Assembly (NCBI GenBank): GCA_037957365.1
Contig: JARHVA010000638.1
Span: 3,177,001-3,241,000, forward strand
Direction: 5' to 3'
Source: Torreya grandis
Taxonomy: Eukaryota > Streptophyta > Pinopsida > Cupressales > Taxaceae
DNA: 64,000 nucleotides
Below are positions 48,213 to 59,020 of the stretch, piece by piece (the first letter of the stretch is position 1; each line of letters starts with the position of its first letter). Both the position numbers and the translations under genes were made by a program. The notes below the pieces were generated by a model that worked only from the letters and a program-made list of their open reading frames with translations, did no database searches and was not told where the DNA came from.

Positions 48213-49444
48213 TGATCCGTAAACTCCACTGAATCAACCCAAAGTGAAGTTTTAAATATGAATACTAAATTTCTCAAAACTTAAAAAATTATCGATAAAC
48301 TCAAAAGAAATTGCAAAATGTTTTGGCATAAAATGTTCTCAGTTGTTGAGCCAATTTTTTTAATAACGTTGTGTTATAATTGTCAAAATTTGAATTACTT
48401 GCATGAGTTCATTTACTAATTAAAAGCAACTCAACAAACTAAATCAAAATCATGCACAAAAAAAAATGATAATTACCAAAAACTCAAAACATGATAACGG
48501 AGTTCGGCTCAACAAATGATGCCTACATCTCCCGGTTCTCCAAAGGAGTGGACCATTTCCATTAAGGGCATTTCAAAAACATGGAAACAATAAATAACTT
48601 TCCTACAAGTTGATCTCTCAATGCAAAAATTCACCTTCACTGTGACTGATAATCAAGCCCGGCACCTTCGAATTCTGTGAGTCTTCACCCCTGCAAAGTT
48701 GCTTCAAAAGTCCTAAAAATCTCCTCTATGGGCTTAAAAATACTCTTCCAATATGTAAATTGGATTAAAAAAGTATTAAGACTAAGTATTATGGCTGGAA
48801 AATGGATAAAAATCCGTTACATAAGCTTTCCCAAAGTTTTTTCAAAGTCTTGGCCTCTTAAAATAAAAAACACAGTCCAGAACTTGATCAATTCAAGTAA
48901 AAATTAATGCCTTATATAACACTTCAAGACCTATGGCTGAAGTGGTCAAGACCTATCCCTTTTACATGGGAGGTCAAGGGTTCAAAACCTCCTTCCTCCA
49001 TTCTAGGCACTCATGTTCTCCTTTCTAGCACTTTGACTCCTTCTTGGGTGCCAAGTTTGAATATTTCCTTGGGTGGCGTAATAGACATGGCAAGGTGGCA
49101 TGGCATGCTTGAAAATTTCAAATAACATGTGATTAAAAAACACCTAACCAATTTTTTTTTGCCCCCTAATTATATTCCATGTGTCAAATGGATATTGGCC
49201 CACTTGGCATTTCAACAGTGCCATGTGTCAACCTCCAATAGGTCCAAATGTCGAAATGTCCAAGAATCACGTGCCAAATGTCGCAAGTGACATTTTTCGA
49301 GAAATCTTCAAATGGCCATAACTTTTGCATACGGTGTCCGTTTTACAAACCGTGAAAAGCGTCGAAAAGCTCTCAACAAGATCTACAGTGTGCCACCACT
49401 AAAAATCTAGCTTGAAACCTTTTTTAGAACCCAATTTCTGATCA
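48213..49444 (-). repeat. 3' LTR of the gag-only element
   Basis: Plus strand from TGATCCGTAAAC to CCAATTTCTGATCA; 1,232 bp, collinear with the right LTR throughout. It contains 'ggagttcggctcaacaaatg' and several CpG-containing blocks (CACGTGCCAAATGTCGCAAG) that are partly decayed in the partner copy. Confidence 0.93.
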
Positions 49445-49458
49445 CACCTCCCCAATAG
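49445..49458 (-). promoter_or_regulatory. Polypurine tract of the gag-only element
   Basis: On the minus strand CTATTGGGGAGGTG immediately precedes the TGATCAGAAATTGGG start of the 3' LTR. Confidence 0.85.
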
Positions 49459-50133
49459 AAGGCTTTTGGTCTCCAAAAGTCCAATATCCTCTGAAACTAC
49501 AAATTGATCTACTACATCCATGAAAATAGAACTCAATCATAGTAAGAGATATAAACAATTGCATTAAAATGATTCACAATCAAACTACAAAGATGCCTAA
49601 TCCAAAGGCATGGATAAGTGAATCTGCAACTGTCAAAGTGATTACAACATATCAAACTGCCTACCCAAATGTCACATCCTGTAAAGTGGTGAATTGCCAA
49701 AAACTAAAATAACTCCCAATGTAACTGTAAGACAAGTTTATAATGCCGACAACATACAATAGATGTTGTGGACATGTTGCAATACAATGCCCTAGTATGG
49801 GACTTATATGCTAAGCAAATGCAAACAACACAAAGTGTATATTGCCTAACATCCAAACATGCCTCATAGGGTCTTAACAATGCATCTATACATCCTTGTG
49901 CCAAATATACATTTTGAAAAATAGCAGTCTAATAAGTGTTGTAAAGAATCAACTCAACCTACAACATGCACTCTGCTATTATCTCCAACTGATCAAATAA
50001 GTTCAAGTCCTCTAGACATCTCACACAGCATAAATAGGAGATTCATAACTTAGAGTTATTCAATATGAGAATTAAAATACTTCGAATGATGAACCTATCT
50101 CGAAGTGTTCTCAAAAACCCTACTCTACATCTA

Positions 50134-50559
50134 TCAAAGCTTGTTCATTTCCTTAGGTGAATTTTTAACCATTCTTTGCAAAAAGAATGTAGTGATAATC
50201 CACTTAACCATTTCTTTCTTCCTAGTGAAATTGATTGTCTTAGTGGATTCCTTAGCAATTGCATATTGTTGACTTAACCTCTTAAATGGATTTCCACTTG
50301 TAGGTTTTACCTTATCTTGGGTTGTATTGTCAACTGCATTATGGATTGAATTAGCTTCATTAACCTTAGTGAGAGGTTTGTAAATCATCTTAGTTCTAAC
50401 ATTACTTGAATGTGAAGATGCATGAAGCTTAAAACATCTATCAATCCTATGTCCACCCACTTTACCATGAGTACAAACATCCTTCTTAGGTGAGGGTCCC
50501 CTTTTGCAAATTTCCAATTTAACATGAAAATGGTCTTTCAAACATGCAATCTGCTTCAA
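50134..50559 (-). pseudogene. Gag-like region, second zinc knuckle
   Basis: An open stretch of ~141 codons, probably a frame-shifted continuation of the gag-like protein at 50,569-50,820. Near its start it has 'CTHGKVGGHRIDRCFKLH', a CCHC knuckle in which the second Cys appears to have been lost by a small indel (family pattern C-x2-C-x4-H-x4-C). A basic, Ser/Thr/Lys-rich tail follows. Such knuckles bind the RNA genome of the element. No protease motif follows. About 690 bp separate it from the polypurine tract, in which I see no domain. Confidence 0.7.
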
Positions 50560-50568
50560 TAAAGCATT

Positions 50569-50820
50569 TCATTTCCAACAAGTCTTAGCACTATGGTTAT
50601 TCATCCCACAAAAAGTGCATGGAAATGATTGCATTATCTTCTGTCCATTATATACAAACTTCTTAAATGTATCAATTGGATCAAAAGATTTAGTGTAAGA
50701 ATCAGGAGGTGGAATCTCAATACCTCTTTTACCTTTACACCTTTGAACTAGTGGCCTAGAACCTTCGCTATTGGAAGCTCGTCTTCGTTTAGCCATGGAT
50801 GAAACTTCTCCATCATCCAC
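50569..50820 (-). pseudogene. Gag-like region, first zinc knuckle
   Basis: Open stretch with a basic N-terminal segment (AKRRRASNSEGSRP) and a canonical CCHC knuckle near its end, 'CTFCGMNNHSAKTCWK', with all four ligands present. The next knuckle lies ~80 residues on in another frame, so a two-knuckle gag-like protein is inferred. A putative ATG exists at the upstream end, but the protein probably started further upstream, in the coiled-coil part. Confidence 0.75.
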
Positions 50821-50948
50821 CTACAGACTAGTATAACCCAAACCTGCATGAAGAGGTCTATGCTCAACCTAAATTGGGTTAGTTATACCTTGGCTATCTC
50901 TACCAAGTCCTCCTCCATTATAACCCATTTTAAACAACAATTTAGATC

Positions 50949-51254
50949 CTATGCCCTTAGTGTATCTTTCAAAATCACTAAAAAAACAATATTACTAGAA
51001 TCTGAATCTGAAATGGTAAAAGAAGATAAAGATTCCTGTGGTGAAAAAATTACACTGCACTTAGTCATATTTTCTACATCTAAAGTTGAAGGCTTTACCT
51101 TTTCATGCTCACCACATTGCAATCTAATCAAGAGCTCATCCTTGGATTCAAGCTTCGATTTTAACTTTGCCACTTGCAATTCAAGTGTAAATTTTTGGCA
51201 TCTCAAGATTGCATTTTCATCTTTGATGACCTCAATTTGTGACAACTTACCCAT
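50949..51254 (-). pseudogene. Gag-like region, coiled-coil N-terminal part
   Basis: Starts ATG at 51,254 (MGKLSQIEVIKDENAILRC), ~125 bp after the primer site, a fitting position for the first codon of the element. Residues ~5-50 form a leucine/lysine heptad-like coiled coil (LELQVAKLKSKLESKDELL), followed by a Ser-rich acidic stretch. It stops at 50,949, shortly before the first knuckle region in another frame. Not assignable to a named gag family. Confidence 0.65.
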
Positions 51255-51378
51255 GGTTTCCTATAAACACCTGATTCTACACTATACACTGCAATATAAT
51301 CAATCTGCAAACCAATAATCCAACTATTCTAGAAGCAATTATCAATACACAACTAGAAGCAATCCTTGCATTCTAACC

Positions 51379-51390
51379 GCTCTGATACCA
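51379..51390 (-). promoter_or_regulatory. Primer-binding site (tRNA-iMet type)
   Basis: TGGTATCAGAGC on the minus strand, three bases after the 5' LTR. Confidence 0.92.
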
Positions 51391-51393
51391 ACT

Positions 51394-52627
51394 TGATCCA
51401 TAAAATCTATTGAATCAACCCAAAGTGAAGTTTTAAATATGAATACTGAATTTCTCAAAACTTAACAAATTCTCGAAAAACTCAAAAGAACTTGCAAAAT
51501 GTTTTGGCATAAAATGTTTTCAATTGTTGAATCAGTTTTTTTAATAACGTTGTGTTATAATTGTCAAAATTTGAATTACTTGCATGAGTTCACTTACTAA
51601 TTAAAATCAACTCAGCAAACTGAATCAAAATCATGCACAAAAAAAAAATGACAATTACCAAAAACTCAAAATGTGATAACGGAGTTCGGCTCAACAAATG
51701 ATGCCTACATCTCCTGGTTCTCCAAAGAAGTGGACCGTTTCCATTAAGGGCATTTCAAAAACCTGGAAACAATAAATAACTTTTCTGCAAGTTGATCTCT
51801 CAATGCAAAAATTCACCTTCACCGTGACTGATAATCAAGCCCGACACCTTTGAATTCCAGGAGTCTTCACCCCTGCAAAGTTGCTTCAAAAGTCCTAAAA
51901 ATCTCCTCTATGGGCTTAAAAATACTCTTCCAATATGTAAATTAGATAAAAAGAGTATTAAGACTGAGTATTATGGCTGGAAAATAGATAAAAATCCATT
52001 ACATAAGGTTTCCCAAAGCTTTTTTAAATTCTCGACCTCTTAAAATAAAAAACATAGTCCAAAACTTGATCAATTCAAGTAAAAATTAATGCCTTATATA
52101 ACACTTCAAGACTTGTGGCTGAAGTGGTCAAGGCCTATCCCTTTTACATGGGAGGTCAAGGGTTCAAAACCTCCTTCCTCCATTCTAGGCATTCAGGTTC
52201 TCCTTTCTAGGCACTTTGACTCCTTCTTGGGCACCAAGTTTGAATATTTCCTTGGGTGGCGTAATAGACATGGCAAGGTGGCATGGCACGCTTGAAAATT
52301 TCAAATAACATGTGATTAAAAAACACCTAACCAAATTTGTTTTGCCCCCTAATTATTTGCCACATGTCAAATGGATATTGGCCCACTTGGCATTTCAACA
52401 GTATCATGTGTTGACCTCCTATAGGTCCAAATGTCGAAACGTCCTGGAATCACGTGCCAAATGTCGCAAGTGACATTTTTTGAGAAATCTTCAAATGGCC
52501 ATAACTTTTGCATATAATGTCCGTTTTACAAACCGCTTAAAGCATTAGAAAGCTCTTAATGAGCTCTATAGTGTGCCACCACTGAAACTCTGACTTGAAA
52601 CCTTTTTCAAAACCCAATTTATGATCA
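51394..52627 (-). repeat. 5' LTR of the gag-only element
   Basis: 1,234 bp, plus strand from TGATCCATAAAATC to CCAATTTATGATCA, partner of 48,213-49,444. Confidence 0.93.
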
Positions 52628-52632
52628 AGTAA

Positions 52633-53435
52633 GGAATGATGTTGGGCCTAATGAATCTAACCTATAACAATTATTGCATATTTTTTATATTTTGAATTCT
52701 TATATAGAAATGGGTACCTATAAGGGAATGTTTTTTGAGATATAATTCCTAGAATTAGTTAAATTGCACGATCTTCTAGATGTTGTGAGAGTAACCCTAT
52801 AGGTTCCTAAAAAATAATTTCACATTTTGTCCAGATGGCATAAAGTTGGGTAAAAATCCTATGAGATTATTTTTTAAGAAACTTTTTCCATATGGTGAGA
52901 GTTAGTGATATTGTTGGATCCTAGTGTGAGGATTATTAATGTTTTTTTATGATCCTTATCAATGAATTACATCCATCAATCTTAAAATTCCTAGAGGATA
53001 GGGCTTAGTGTTTGAAGACACTATGTTTCTAAGACTATTTTTTAACCTCCTAGAGGCAGAAAAGACTTGTCTAATTTCAAATTATAAACCCCCATTGAAA
53101 TACAAGCATTGTAATAGTTTTCCCTTACAAGTTAAGGTTCCTCCATTGGTTATTATGACTTAAAAATTAAACAATGATAAACACAAAAATGATCATGTTT
53201 GGCTATTTTAAGATCAATGAATTCATGTGTTCTATCAAATTTAACGAGAATAGTGAGGGGATGTTTCTTAAAATACCCCCTAATATCATAGTCTGTGGAT
53301 TCATTACCCTAGCTAATGCATTCATCAAAATTTTAGGGTGTGACTTCATGGGGCTAGGTTATTTGACTTCAGGTTCTTCAGCATGGGAATCTTGAACATA
53401 TTCCCATTCTTTATCATCTAGGGGTGATTCAATAT
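52633..53435 (-). pseudogene. Gypsy region between gag and RT (RT entry, probable protease)
   Basis: Heavily eroded. On the minus strand near 52,890-52,930 'LGSNNITNSHHMEKVS' resembles the 'PGSxPxxxxPYRMSPxE' entry of Gypsy RT, which fits its place directly before the AGTAA site. The protease should lie around 53,000-53,400, but no DTG/DSG motif is readable. Confidence 0.5.
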
Positions 53436-54300
53436 CTAACAAATAATTTTTTTATTCAATGCACTTGTGTGTTTAGAAACATTTTTCATCACATTTATGA
53501 CATAGCCCTTTTTCATGACAAGTTCATATTTGTTCCTATATAAGGAGTTTAATGGGGGTGAATTTTGGAGGAGGGTTTGAGACTGAATATTGTGATATAG
53601 ATGTCTGAAAGAATCAAAGTTGGAAGATTGAGGACAAGAAGTGATCTTATCTTTTGCAATCTTGGCTAATCTTAATGCTTCAATCATGTTATTTGGTTTA
53701 AACATCTTGAATTCCATGTGAATTATACATTTTATACCACTAATAAAAATATATTGAAAAATTCATCATTTAACCCTTAGGTTTGGTTGGAAATTTTTTC
53801 AAATTTAGCTTGACACTCGTGAACCATTCCAATTTTGTGTAGTTTGGTCAAGGTTCCCATAAAATCATCATAAGAAATAAGACCAAAGTGAAATAATAAG
53901 AGTTTGAAAAAATCATTCCAAGTGGTTTATATATGATATTTATGATACATTGGTACCACTAGATAACTCCCTTCTCTAAGTGAAATGATGCAATGTGCAC
54001 CTTTACTACCCCCAATGTATCATGTAAGCTGAAATATTATTCATCATGAAAAATCTAGTTGATTGGTTATGTACCATAAAAATTTGGAAAGTCCAATTTG
54101 GGGACACGTCTTATGGTTTGGGATATAAATCCACCTCCATAATGTTGGTCATTAATTCTATTGGAAAGAATTTTATGGCATGCATTAATTCCACGTAGTC
54201 TTTCATTCAAATCTATGTTTTAGGAATCAATCTGAGATTGGATTTTATCTCAAAGTTCCTCAATGTTTTTTTCCATGGTTTGGAATCATGCACAGGTGAA
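53436..54300 (-). pseudogene. Gypsy gag remnant
   Basis: The open stretch 53,436-53,717 starts 'MEFKMFKPNNMIEALRLAKIAKDKI', the C-terminal end of Gypsy gag (the '..FxPxxLxxAxxLAxxxExK' segment). It leads into a frame-shifted zinc knuckle, 'KKGYVINVMKNVSKHTSALNK', where the family has 'KGLCFxCDEKxxxGHKCxxK'. The upstream gag core (53,720-54,300) is recognisable mainly by position. Confidence 0.7.
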
Positions 54301-54384
54301 AACCATTGACCAAAGAGGCTCGAGGATGATAAAAATTCTAATTGAAGTTATATATTAAAATGATCAGCTCAACGATACAATAAC

Positions 54385-55658
54385 AATGGTATATTTTCAA
54401 AAAAGTGAAAAAAAATTATTTTCGAGGCTATAGATTGAAAAATAATTTTTTGTGGGATGATTTTTTTTGAAAATTTGGAATACCCATTTGAAAATATTGT
54501 GTCTACTAGAAAATCATAAAATTGTGTTCACCCTACAAGTAATTTTTCTAATTTTAATGACTGGCTACTTCAATAAGTTTAGGTAACTATTTGGAAATAT
54601 GTTTACCCTTATAATGGTTATAGTTACTGTGTTTATATTAAGTGGTATACTTTGATATTTATTGTTATTATAGTTTTGAAGAACTCAAAATTAGATCTAT
54701 TACTAAAAGGATTTTAGGATTATAGGGAAGGATACTATAGGATGTGTTTGGTCTTTGAGTTTACAAATATATGAATCTTATTTGTAAAATAGTGTTGGAT
54801 CATTATTTTAGAGTAATAGCTTTAGTGAATAACTTTTCTATATCCCACTATCCTATCTCTGAGTTATGTTGCAAGTAACTTCCTAGGGATAGTTAATTAT
54901 TGATGCATCACACAATAAACAACTGGAAGCTTCCTATGGTTAGGATATGAAAAAAATAGGGGGACTTCCTATATACTCAAAATTACATGAAATAAAAAAT
55001 ATGTATACATATTTTTTTAATGTCTTATGTATTGGGGCATAACCTCTCACTCCATAGAATTATGGAAAATTAACAACCACTTAGCTAAAAAGATACCTTT
55101 ATGTTAATTTTAAAACTAATAGAACACAATTTATAACATAAGGAAATAAGAGAGAAGATAAATATGGGAAGAAGCTTATACTTATACTACTCTATTACCA
55201 CTTTATGATCACCAATATCCTAATTGGTATAGAGGAGAGCATATGGTTGATACAAGTATATAACCTTAAACTATTAAAAATTGCTATATAAAAATGGCCT
55301 TGGAAAGATATCTAATACTCGATGTTTGAACATGCATGCAAGAAAGTTAATATAACAATAATAATATAAACAATTTACAATTTAATGGAAAGAGAAAACA
55401 TAATAATATATAAGAAGATATAATCTCACTACAAATTATAGTGGGCCTCTTTGAGGGGGAAACCTCCTTTGAGCACAATTGAATACAAAATATTCAATAG
55501 ATGCATTTTACTCTTACACAAGCACTTTATTTAAGCTTTTATATGAAATAAAATTGCTACCTCCCATACATGTGGGATAGTTAAAGATAGAAAATGGGAC
55601 AACTTATTGTTTTATCAAATTTTGGGCAAACTAGGGAAATAGGTTACCTAATATGACA
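54385..55658 (-). repeat. Gypsy 5' LTR
   Basis: The well-supported part is 55,230-55,658, which matches the left LTR (41,440-41,880) and ends 'cctaatatgaca'. The inner end is placed at ~54,385 because 'cagctcaacgatac' at 54,367-54,380 looks like a decayed tRNA-iMet primer site on the minus strand (gctctgatacca in intact elements). Confidence 0.65.
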
Positions 55659-55902
55659 ACTATTGTGTAAAATGAGACTACTAAAAATATGTAATAAATT
55701 ATATGAATTGATTTATAACTTATTAAATTTTAAAATAAAATAAATATGGGAAATCTGAAATAGTAATATAAACTTAGATGGAAAACTGAGATGTGGACTA
55801 TTTCTTAATTTGAGACTATCAGATAGACTATGTTAACTAAGTATAGACCTAAAAATTGAGTTAGTAAGGTTCTTGGATAATTTTTATACAACTGGAAAAT
55901 AT
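55659..55902. other. Short spacer between Gypsy LTR and plastid-derived DNA
   Basis: 244 bp of AT-rich sequence, neither LTR nor plastid. Presumably the chromosomal site into which both inserted, or filler DNA of the plastid insertion. Confidence 0.6.
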
Positions 55903-57961
55903 TCAAAATTGTATCCTTCCCATGGCATATAAGCCACTAGTACATTTTTCCCAGAGAAAGTTCTCTCCCTACTATAGCTATGTTATCTGCTATAATTTGT
56001 CCCCTCTTTACATATTCTCCTTGACAAACTTGGGGTTTTTGATGCATACAAGTATTACTATTAGAACATTGATATAGAATCAATTCTATTCCTATAGTGT
56101 CTCAAACAATAGATGAAGTGATAGTGATATTTATAGCATCACTATACTTTATTCTTCCCCCTTCCTTGGATATAGCTATACTTCTTGAATCTAGAGCTAC
56201 TTGACCCTCCAATCCTATTCTGACAATGCACTTCTCAGGTTGAACAAGTGGAACTGCTTGACGTTACATATTAGAACCCATTAAAGCATGATCCACATCA
56301 TTATGTTCGAGAAAAGGAATAAGGCAAACTCCAATGGAAAAATATTGGTAAGGGAAAATACTTCTGAAATGGATTTGGTCCCATGCAAAAACTAGAAATT
56401 CTTGTCAAAATTAGGATGGAGTAAATTATTCCTCTAGAACCCCTTGATTTAATGCCAGAGAATTTCCTGTAGCTATTTGATAGTATTCATCTTCTCCCGG
56501 TAATAGATAAACCATATGTTCTTCCTTTGATCTATCAGATATCCTATGAAATGGACTTTGTAAAGATTTGTAATGACCAAGCGTTACATAAATAGATAAC
56601 GATGCAATAAGTCCAACATTTATTCCTTCAGACATCATAATCAGACAAATACATCCATAATGACTAGGATGAATATCTCGTGTATGAAAAGTAGTAGTTC
56701 AGCGTGTCAATCTTCTAGGGCCCAAAGAGCTTACTTTTCAGTTATGAACTATTTTTGCCAATGGATTAGTTTGATCCAAAAATTGTGATAAAGGATGTAA
56801 ACCAAAAAAATCTTGAAAAGTGTCTATTAATGAAATGAAAGTTGCCAATTTTTTAGGAGTTAATAAACTTTTAGGATTGGTTGATTCATATAATATAGTT
56901 CTTGAAATTGCTTCTTTCAAATGATATACAACCAATCTTAATTGCTCTTGTAATAAATATGCTACAAAATGAATATATCAATTTTGAAGGTGATCTATAT
57001 CATTGAGTATACCTATTCCAAATTGTACTCTGATAGGGTAATCCACAACAGCCAATACATCATGTGGTAATGAAAAAATCTCATTCTCAGGTATATCAAG
57101 ATTTAATTTTTTGTTCGGATTTCGTCGACCAATCTTTCCTAATACACATTTAGTTCAGAAAAAGCTTTTTTACTTTTCTTCACATAAATAATCAAAAAAA
57201 TCCAAATTGTATTTTCGAGGGTCATCGTCAATTATGTAGAGATCCTTATAAAGTGCCAAAATGGCATCTTCCTTCCTAAAATTACTCCACTTGCAGCATT
57301 GGTCATACTCCTTCATTCCATTTTCAGAAAGGAGAAATGTTTTGAGATTCCTATAGCAAGTATCATCCAAAATCTCTTTGAAATTTAGGCCCAAAGCCAA
57401 CAATAGCAGTATAATAGGTATTTTTTTATTTTTGCTTATACGAACCCATATCCTTTGTTTTCTTATATCAATCTCTAATTTTGATCTTCCTCCATAATCT
57501 AAAATTATAGTGCTGACATAGAGAATGTTTCTTGACGGTTTTCATTCCCAAGTGTAATAAATACTAGGAATTTTTAATATGTGATTGATCATGACTCTGT
57601 AATTACCATTTACTACAAAAGTTCCTTTAGAATTCATCAAAGGAATATTTCCCAAAAATACAATTTGGTTTTGTATCTTTATCTTTCCACGAGCTCTGTG
57701 AATCAATCATGCTGGTACATATAATTTACAGTGATATGTAAGGGATAGGTATACAACATCTCTCTTTTTAATGAAGGGTTCTACTAATTTATATTCATTC
57801 CAAAAAAGCCTAAATTCTATTTTTTTATTTGGGATCTCAAAATTTGAAAACTTATTGAGTTCTTCTATTAAGCCTTGATCGATGAAACGACAAAATCCTT
57901 CAAGTTGTATATTACCAAATTTGGGGATTGTAAATATTCCCTTATTTTCATCTAATCGCAT
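55903..57961 (-). pseudogene. rpoB: rpoB pseudogene (plastid RNA polymerase beta subunit), 5' two-thirds
   Basis: Start ATG at 57,961 ([19 protein letters not shown]), the usual plastid rpoB start. About 686 codons are collinear with the ~1,070-residue beta subunit up to '[14 protein letters not shown]', where homology ends at the insertion junction. Recognisable blocks in order: [50 protein letters not shown] (with a frame change), [78 protein letters not shown]. There are about ten in-frame stops plus a few frameshifts; some stops sit where plastid rpoB has Arg or Gln (GRT/T*T, NMQR/NM*R), as from CGA-to-TGA or CAG-to-TAG. In plastids this gene is the first of the rpoB-rpoC1-rpoC2 operon. 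Confidence 0.95.
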
Positions 57962-57967
57962 TGGCAC

Positions 57968-58486
57968 TTTCCTATAAAAAGTTTATTTCGTTATTTATTC
58001 CTCATTGATCTATATGAATAGAATAAATATGACAAAAATTTTCATGTCTATTTTGTTCACTATATCTTGTACAAATTCTACCCATATTCAGATATGAGTA
58101 AAAAGATAAGAAAAAGAAAAGGTATTTTTTCTTTCGCATAAAATGCAGAATGAGATCAAATCTTCCTTAAAGATTAAAATAGGGTGGATTACTTTCAAAT
58201 GTATCAAATTCAATAATACATTATCACATTATAATGATATGATTGAATGAAGGGAAAATAACAAATTAAATTCTAAAATAATAAATTCTATTTCTACTTA
58301 TTTTATGGTTGACAAATGTGCATTCACTATCCTATCATGAAAATTAAAACATGATATGAAAGATTGAATCTTTATCTGCATTACAACTTAAGCAACTTTA
58401 AAAAAGTTGTAAATTAGCTGGCAGTTGTACATAAGAAAACTAACTTTCAATTTTAACTAGTCCCCTAAATTGTCACTATTCCCCTA
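57968..58486. other. rpoB-trnC spacer
   Basis: Plastid intergenic sequence between divergent rpoB and trnC, AT-rich. No further gene seen. Confidence 0.75.
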
Positions 58487-58554
58487 TATGACATAACTGA
58501 GTGATAAAGCAGGGGGATCAAAATCCTCAATCCAGATCCAGATTAGATCTGGGG
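58487..58554 (+). pseudogene. trnC-like tandem copy upstream of trnC
   Basis: 'atgacataactgagtgataa' aligns with the start of the adjoining trnC (gtgacatagccaagtggtaa) and continues through 'agcagggggatcaaaatcc' (trnC: ggtaagggactgcaaatcc) to 'agatctgggg', which corresponds to the T-arm end. It ends right where trnC begins. The anticodon position reads TCA rather than GCA and the arms are poorly paired. It looks like an old tandem duplication of trnC, present either in the donor plastome or created after insertion. Confidence 0.65.
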
Positions 58555-58556
58555 AT

Positions 58557-58627
58557 GGTGACATAGCCAAGTGGTAAGGTAAGGGACTGCAAATCCCCCA
58601 TCCCCAGTTCAAATCTGGGTGTCACCT
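58557..58627 (+). tRNA. trnC-GCA: trnC-GCA, plastid-derived copy
   Basis: 71 bp with a perfect 7-bp acceptor stem (GGTGACA / TGTCACC), D-arm GCCAAGTGGTAAGGT, anticodon loop CTGCAAA (GCA, Cys) and T-arm CCCCAGTTCAAATCTGGG. Relative to the usual plastid trnC (GGCGACA / TGTCGCC), position 3 and its partner are both changed, keeping the pair. It lies in a NUPT, so expression is unlikely, but it is the least damaged tRNA here. Confidence 0.88.
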
Positions 58628-58930
58628 TTTTAGGGTACAAAAAAGTGAAAGAAATGCAAAAGTTTGCATTTGTACTCCATAACTTTTGGAGTAAACTTGT
58701 GCGTCTTAAGATTATAATTACCAATATATTTATGATAAGATTCAATTTTATTGTAAATGCATGCCTCTATAGGCATTTAGAGAGTAAGTAGTTCCAACAG
58801 ACTAATTTTATAAATCTCTACTATCGATTATTCCTTTCGGTGGAGGATTTACACTTTGCACTATCCTGATTAGTTCCATTATCATAATTAATCAATAATG
58901 ATTATTATTCTTGATAATAGAGGGATTTGT
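58628..58930. other. trnC-petN spacer
   Basis: Plastid intergenic sequence. No gene recognised. Confidence 0.75.
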
Positions 58931-59020
58931 ATGGATATAGTAGGTATCGCTTGGGCTTCTCTAATGGTCAATTTTACGTTTTCTCTTTCACTCGTAGTAT
59001 GGGGTAGAAGTGGACTTTAA
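58931..59020 (+). CDS. petN: petN, plastid-derived copy (cytochrome b6f subunit VIII)
   Basis: An uninterrupted 29-codon frame, [18 protein letters not shown] to VWGRSGL and TAA: the full length of PetN. It is a single-span membrane peptide of the cytochrome b6f complex, needed for its assembly in the thylakoid. Start and stop are those of plastid petN, and it follows trnC on the same strand as in plastomes. A few substitutions are visible against the common sequence (G-I for S-L near residue 5, N at residue 14). In the nucleus it has no promoter or transit peptide and is presumably silent; it is open mainly because it is short. Confidence 0.93.
   Translation: MDIVGIAWASLMVNFTFSLSLVVWGRSGL

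Larger units (their letters stand above)
48213..52627 (-). mobile_element. Gag-only LTR retrotransposon inserted in the Gypsy RT (TSD AGTAA)
   Basis: A 4,415-bp minus-strand element with 1.23-kb LTRs (48,213-49,444; 51,394-52,627), a tRNA-iMet primer site, a polypurine tract and perfect AGTAA target duplications (48,208-48,212; 52,628-52,632). The 1.95 kb interior encodes only a coiled-coil segment and two zinc-knuckle segments. There is no protease, RT, RNase H or integrase, nor an obvious deletion scar at their place. Such gag-only elements (TR-GAG type) depend on enzymes from other elements. The LTRs are highly similar, so it is younger than the Gypsy element it split. Confidence 0.9.
41440..55658 (-). 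mobile_element. Ty3/Gypsy retrotransposon split by two later insertions
   Basis: Reading the minus strand from right to left gives LTR, gag, RT (first part), [insertion 48,213-52,627], RT, RNase H, integrase (first part), [insertion 42,692-46,425], integrase C-terminus, polypurine tract, LTR: the Gypsy order. Removing both insertions and one copy of each target duplication (AGTAA, ATGGT) rejoins the frames of RT and integrase. All coding parts carry stops and frameshifts. The LTRs at 41,440-41,880 and ~54,385-55,658 match only in their last ~440 bp, so the left LTR is probably truncated. Confidence 0.88.

Noticed and set aside
48677..49125. Two adjacent plus-strand open frames, partly repeated at 52,089-52,295
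   Set aside because: Both copies lie inside the two LTRs of the gag-only element; no domain, and the repeat is explained by the LTR duplication.
50848..51318. 156-codon plus-strand open frame, among the longest in the window
   Set aside because: Antisense shadow of the coiled-coil gag-like region on the minus strand; Ser/Phe-rich composition typical of reverse-complement reading.
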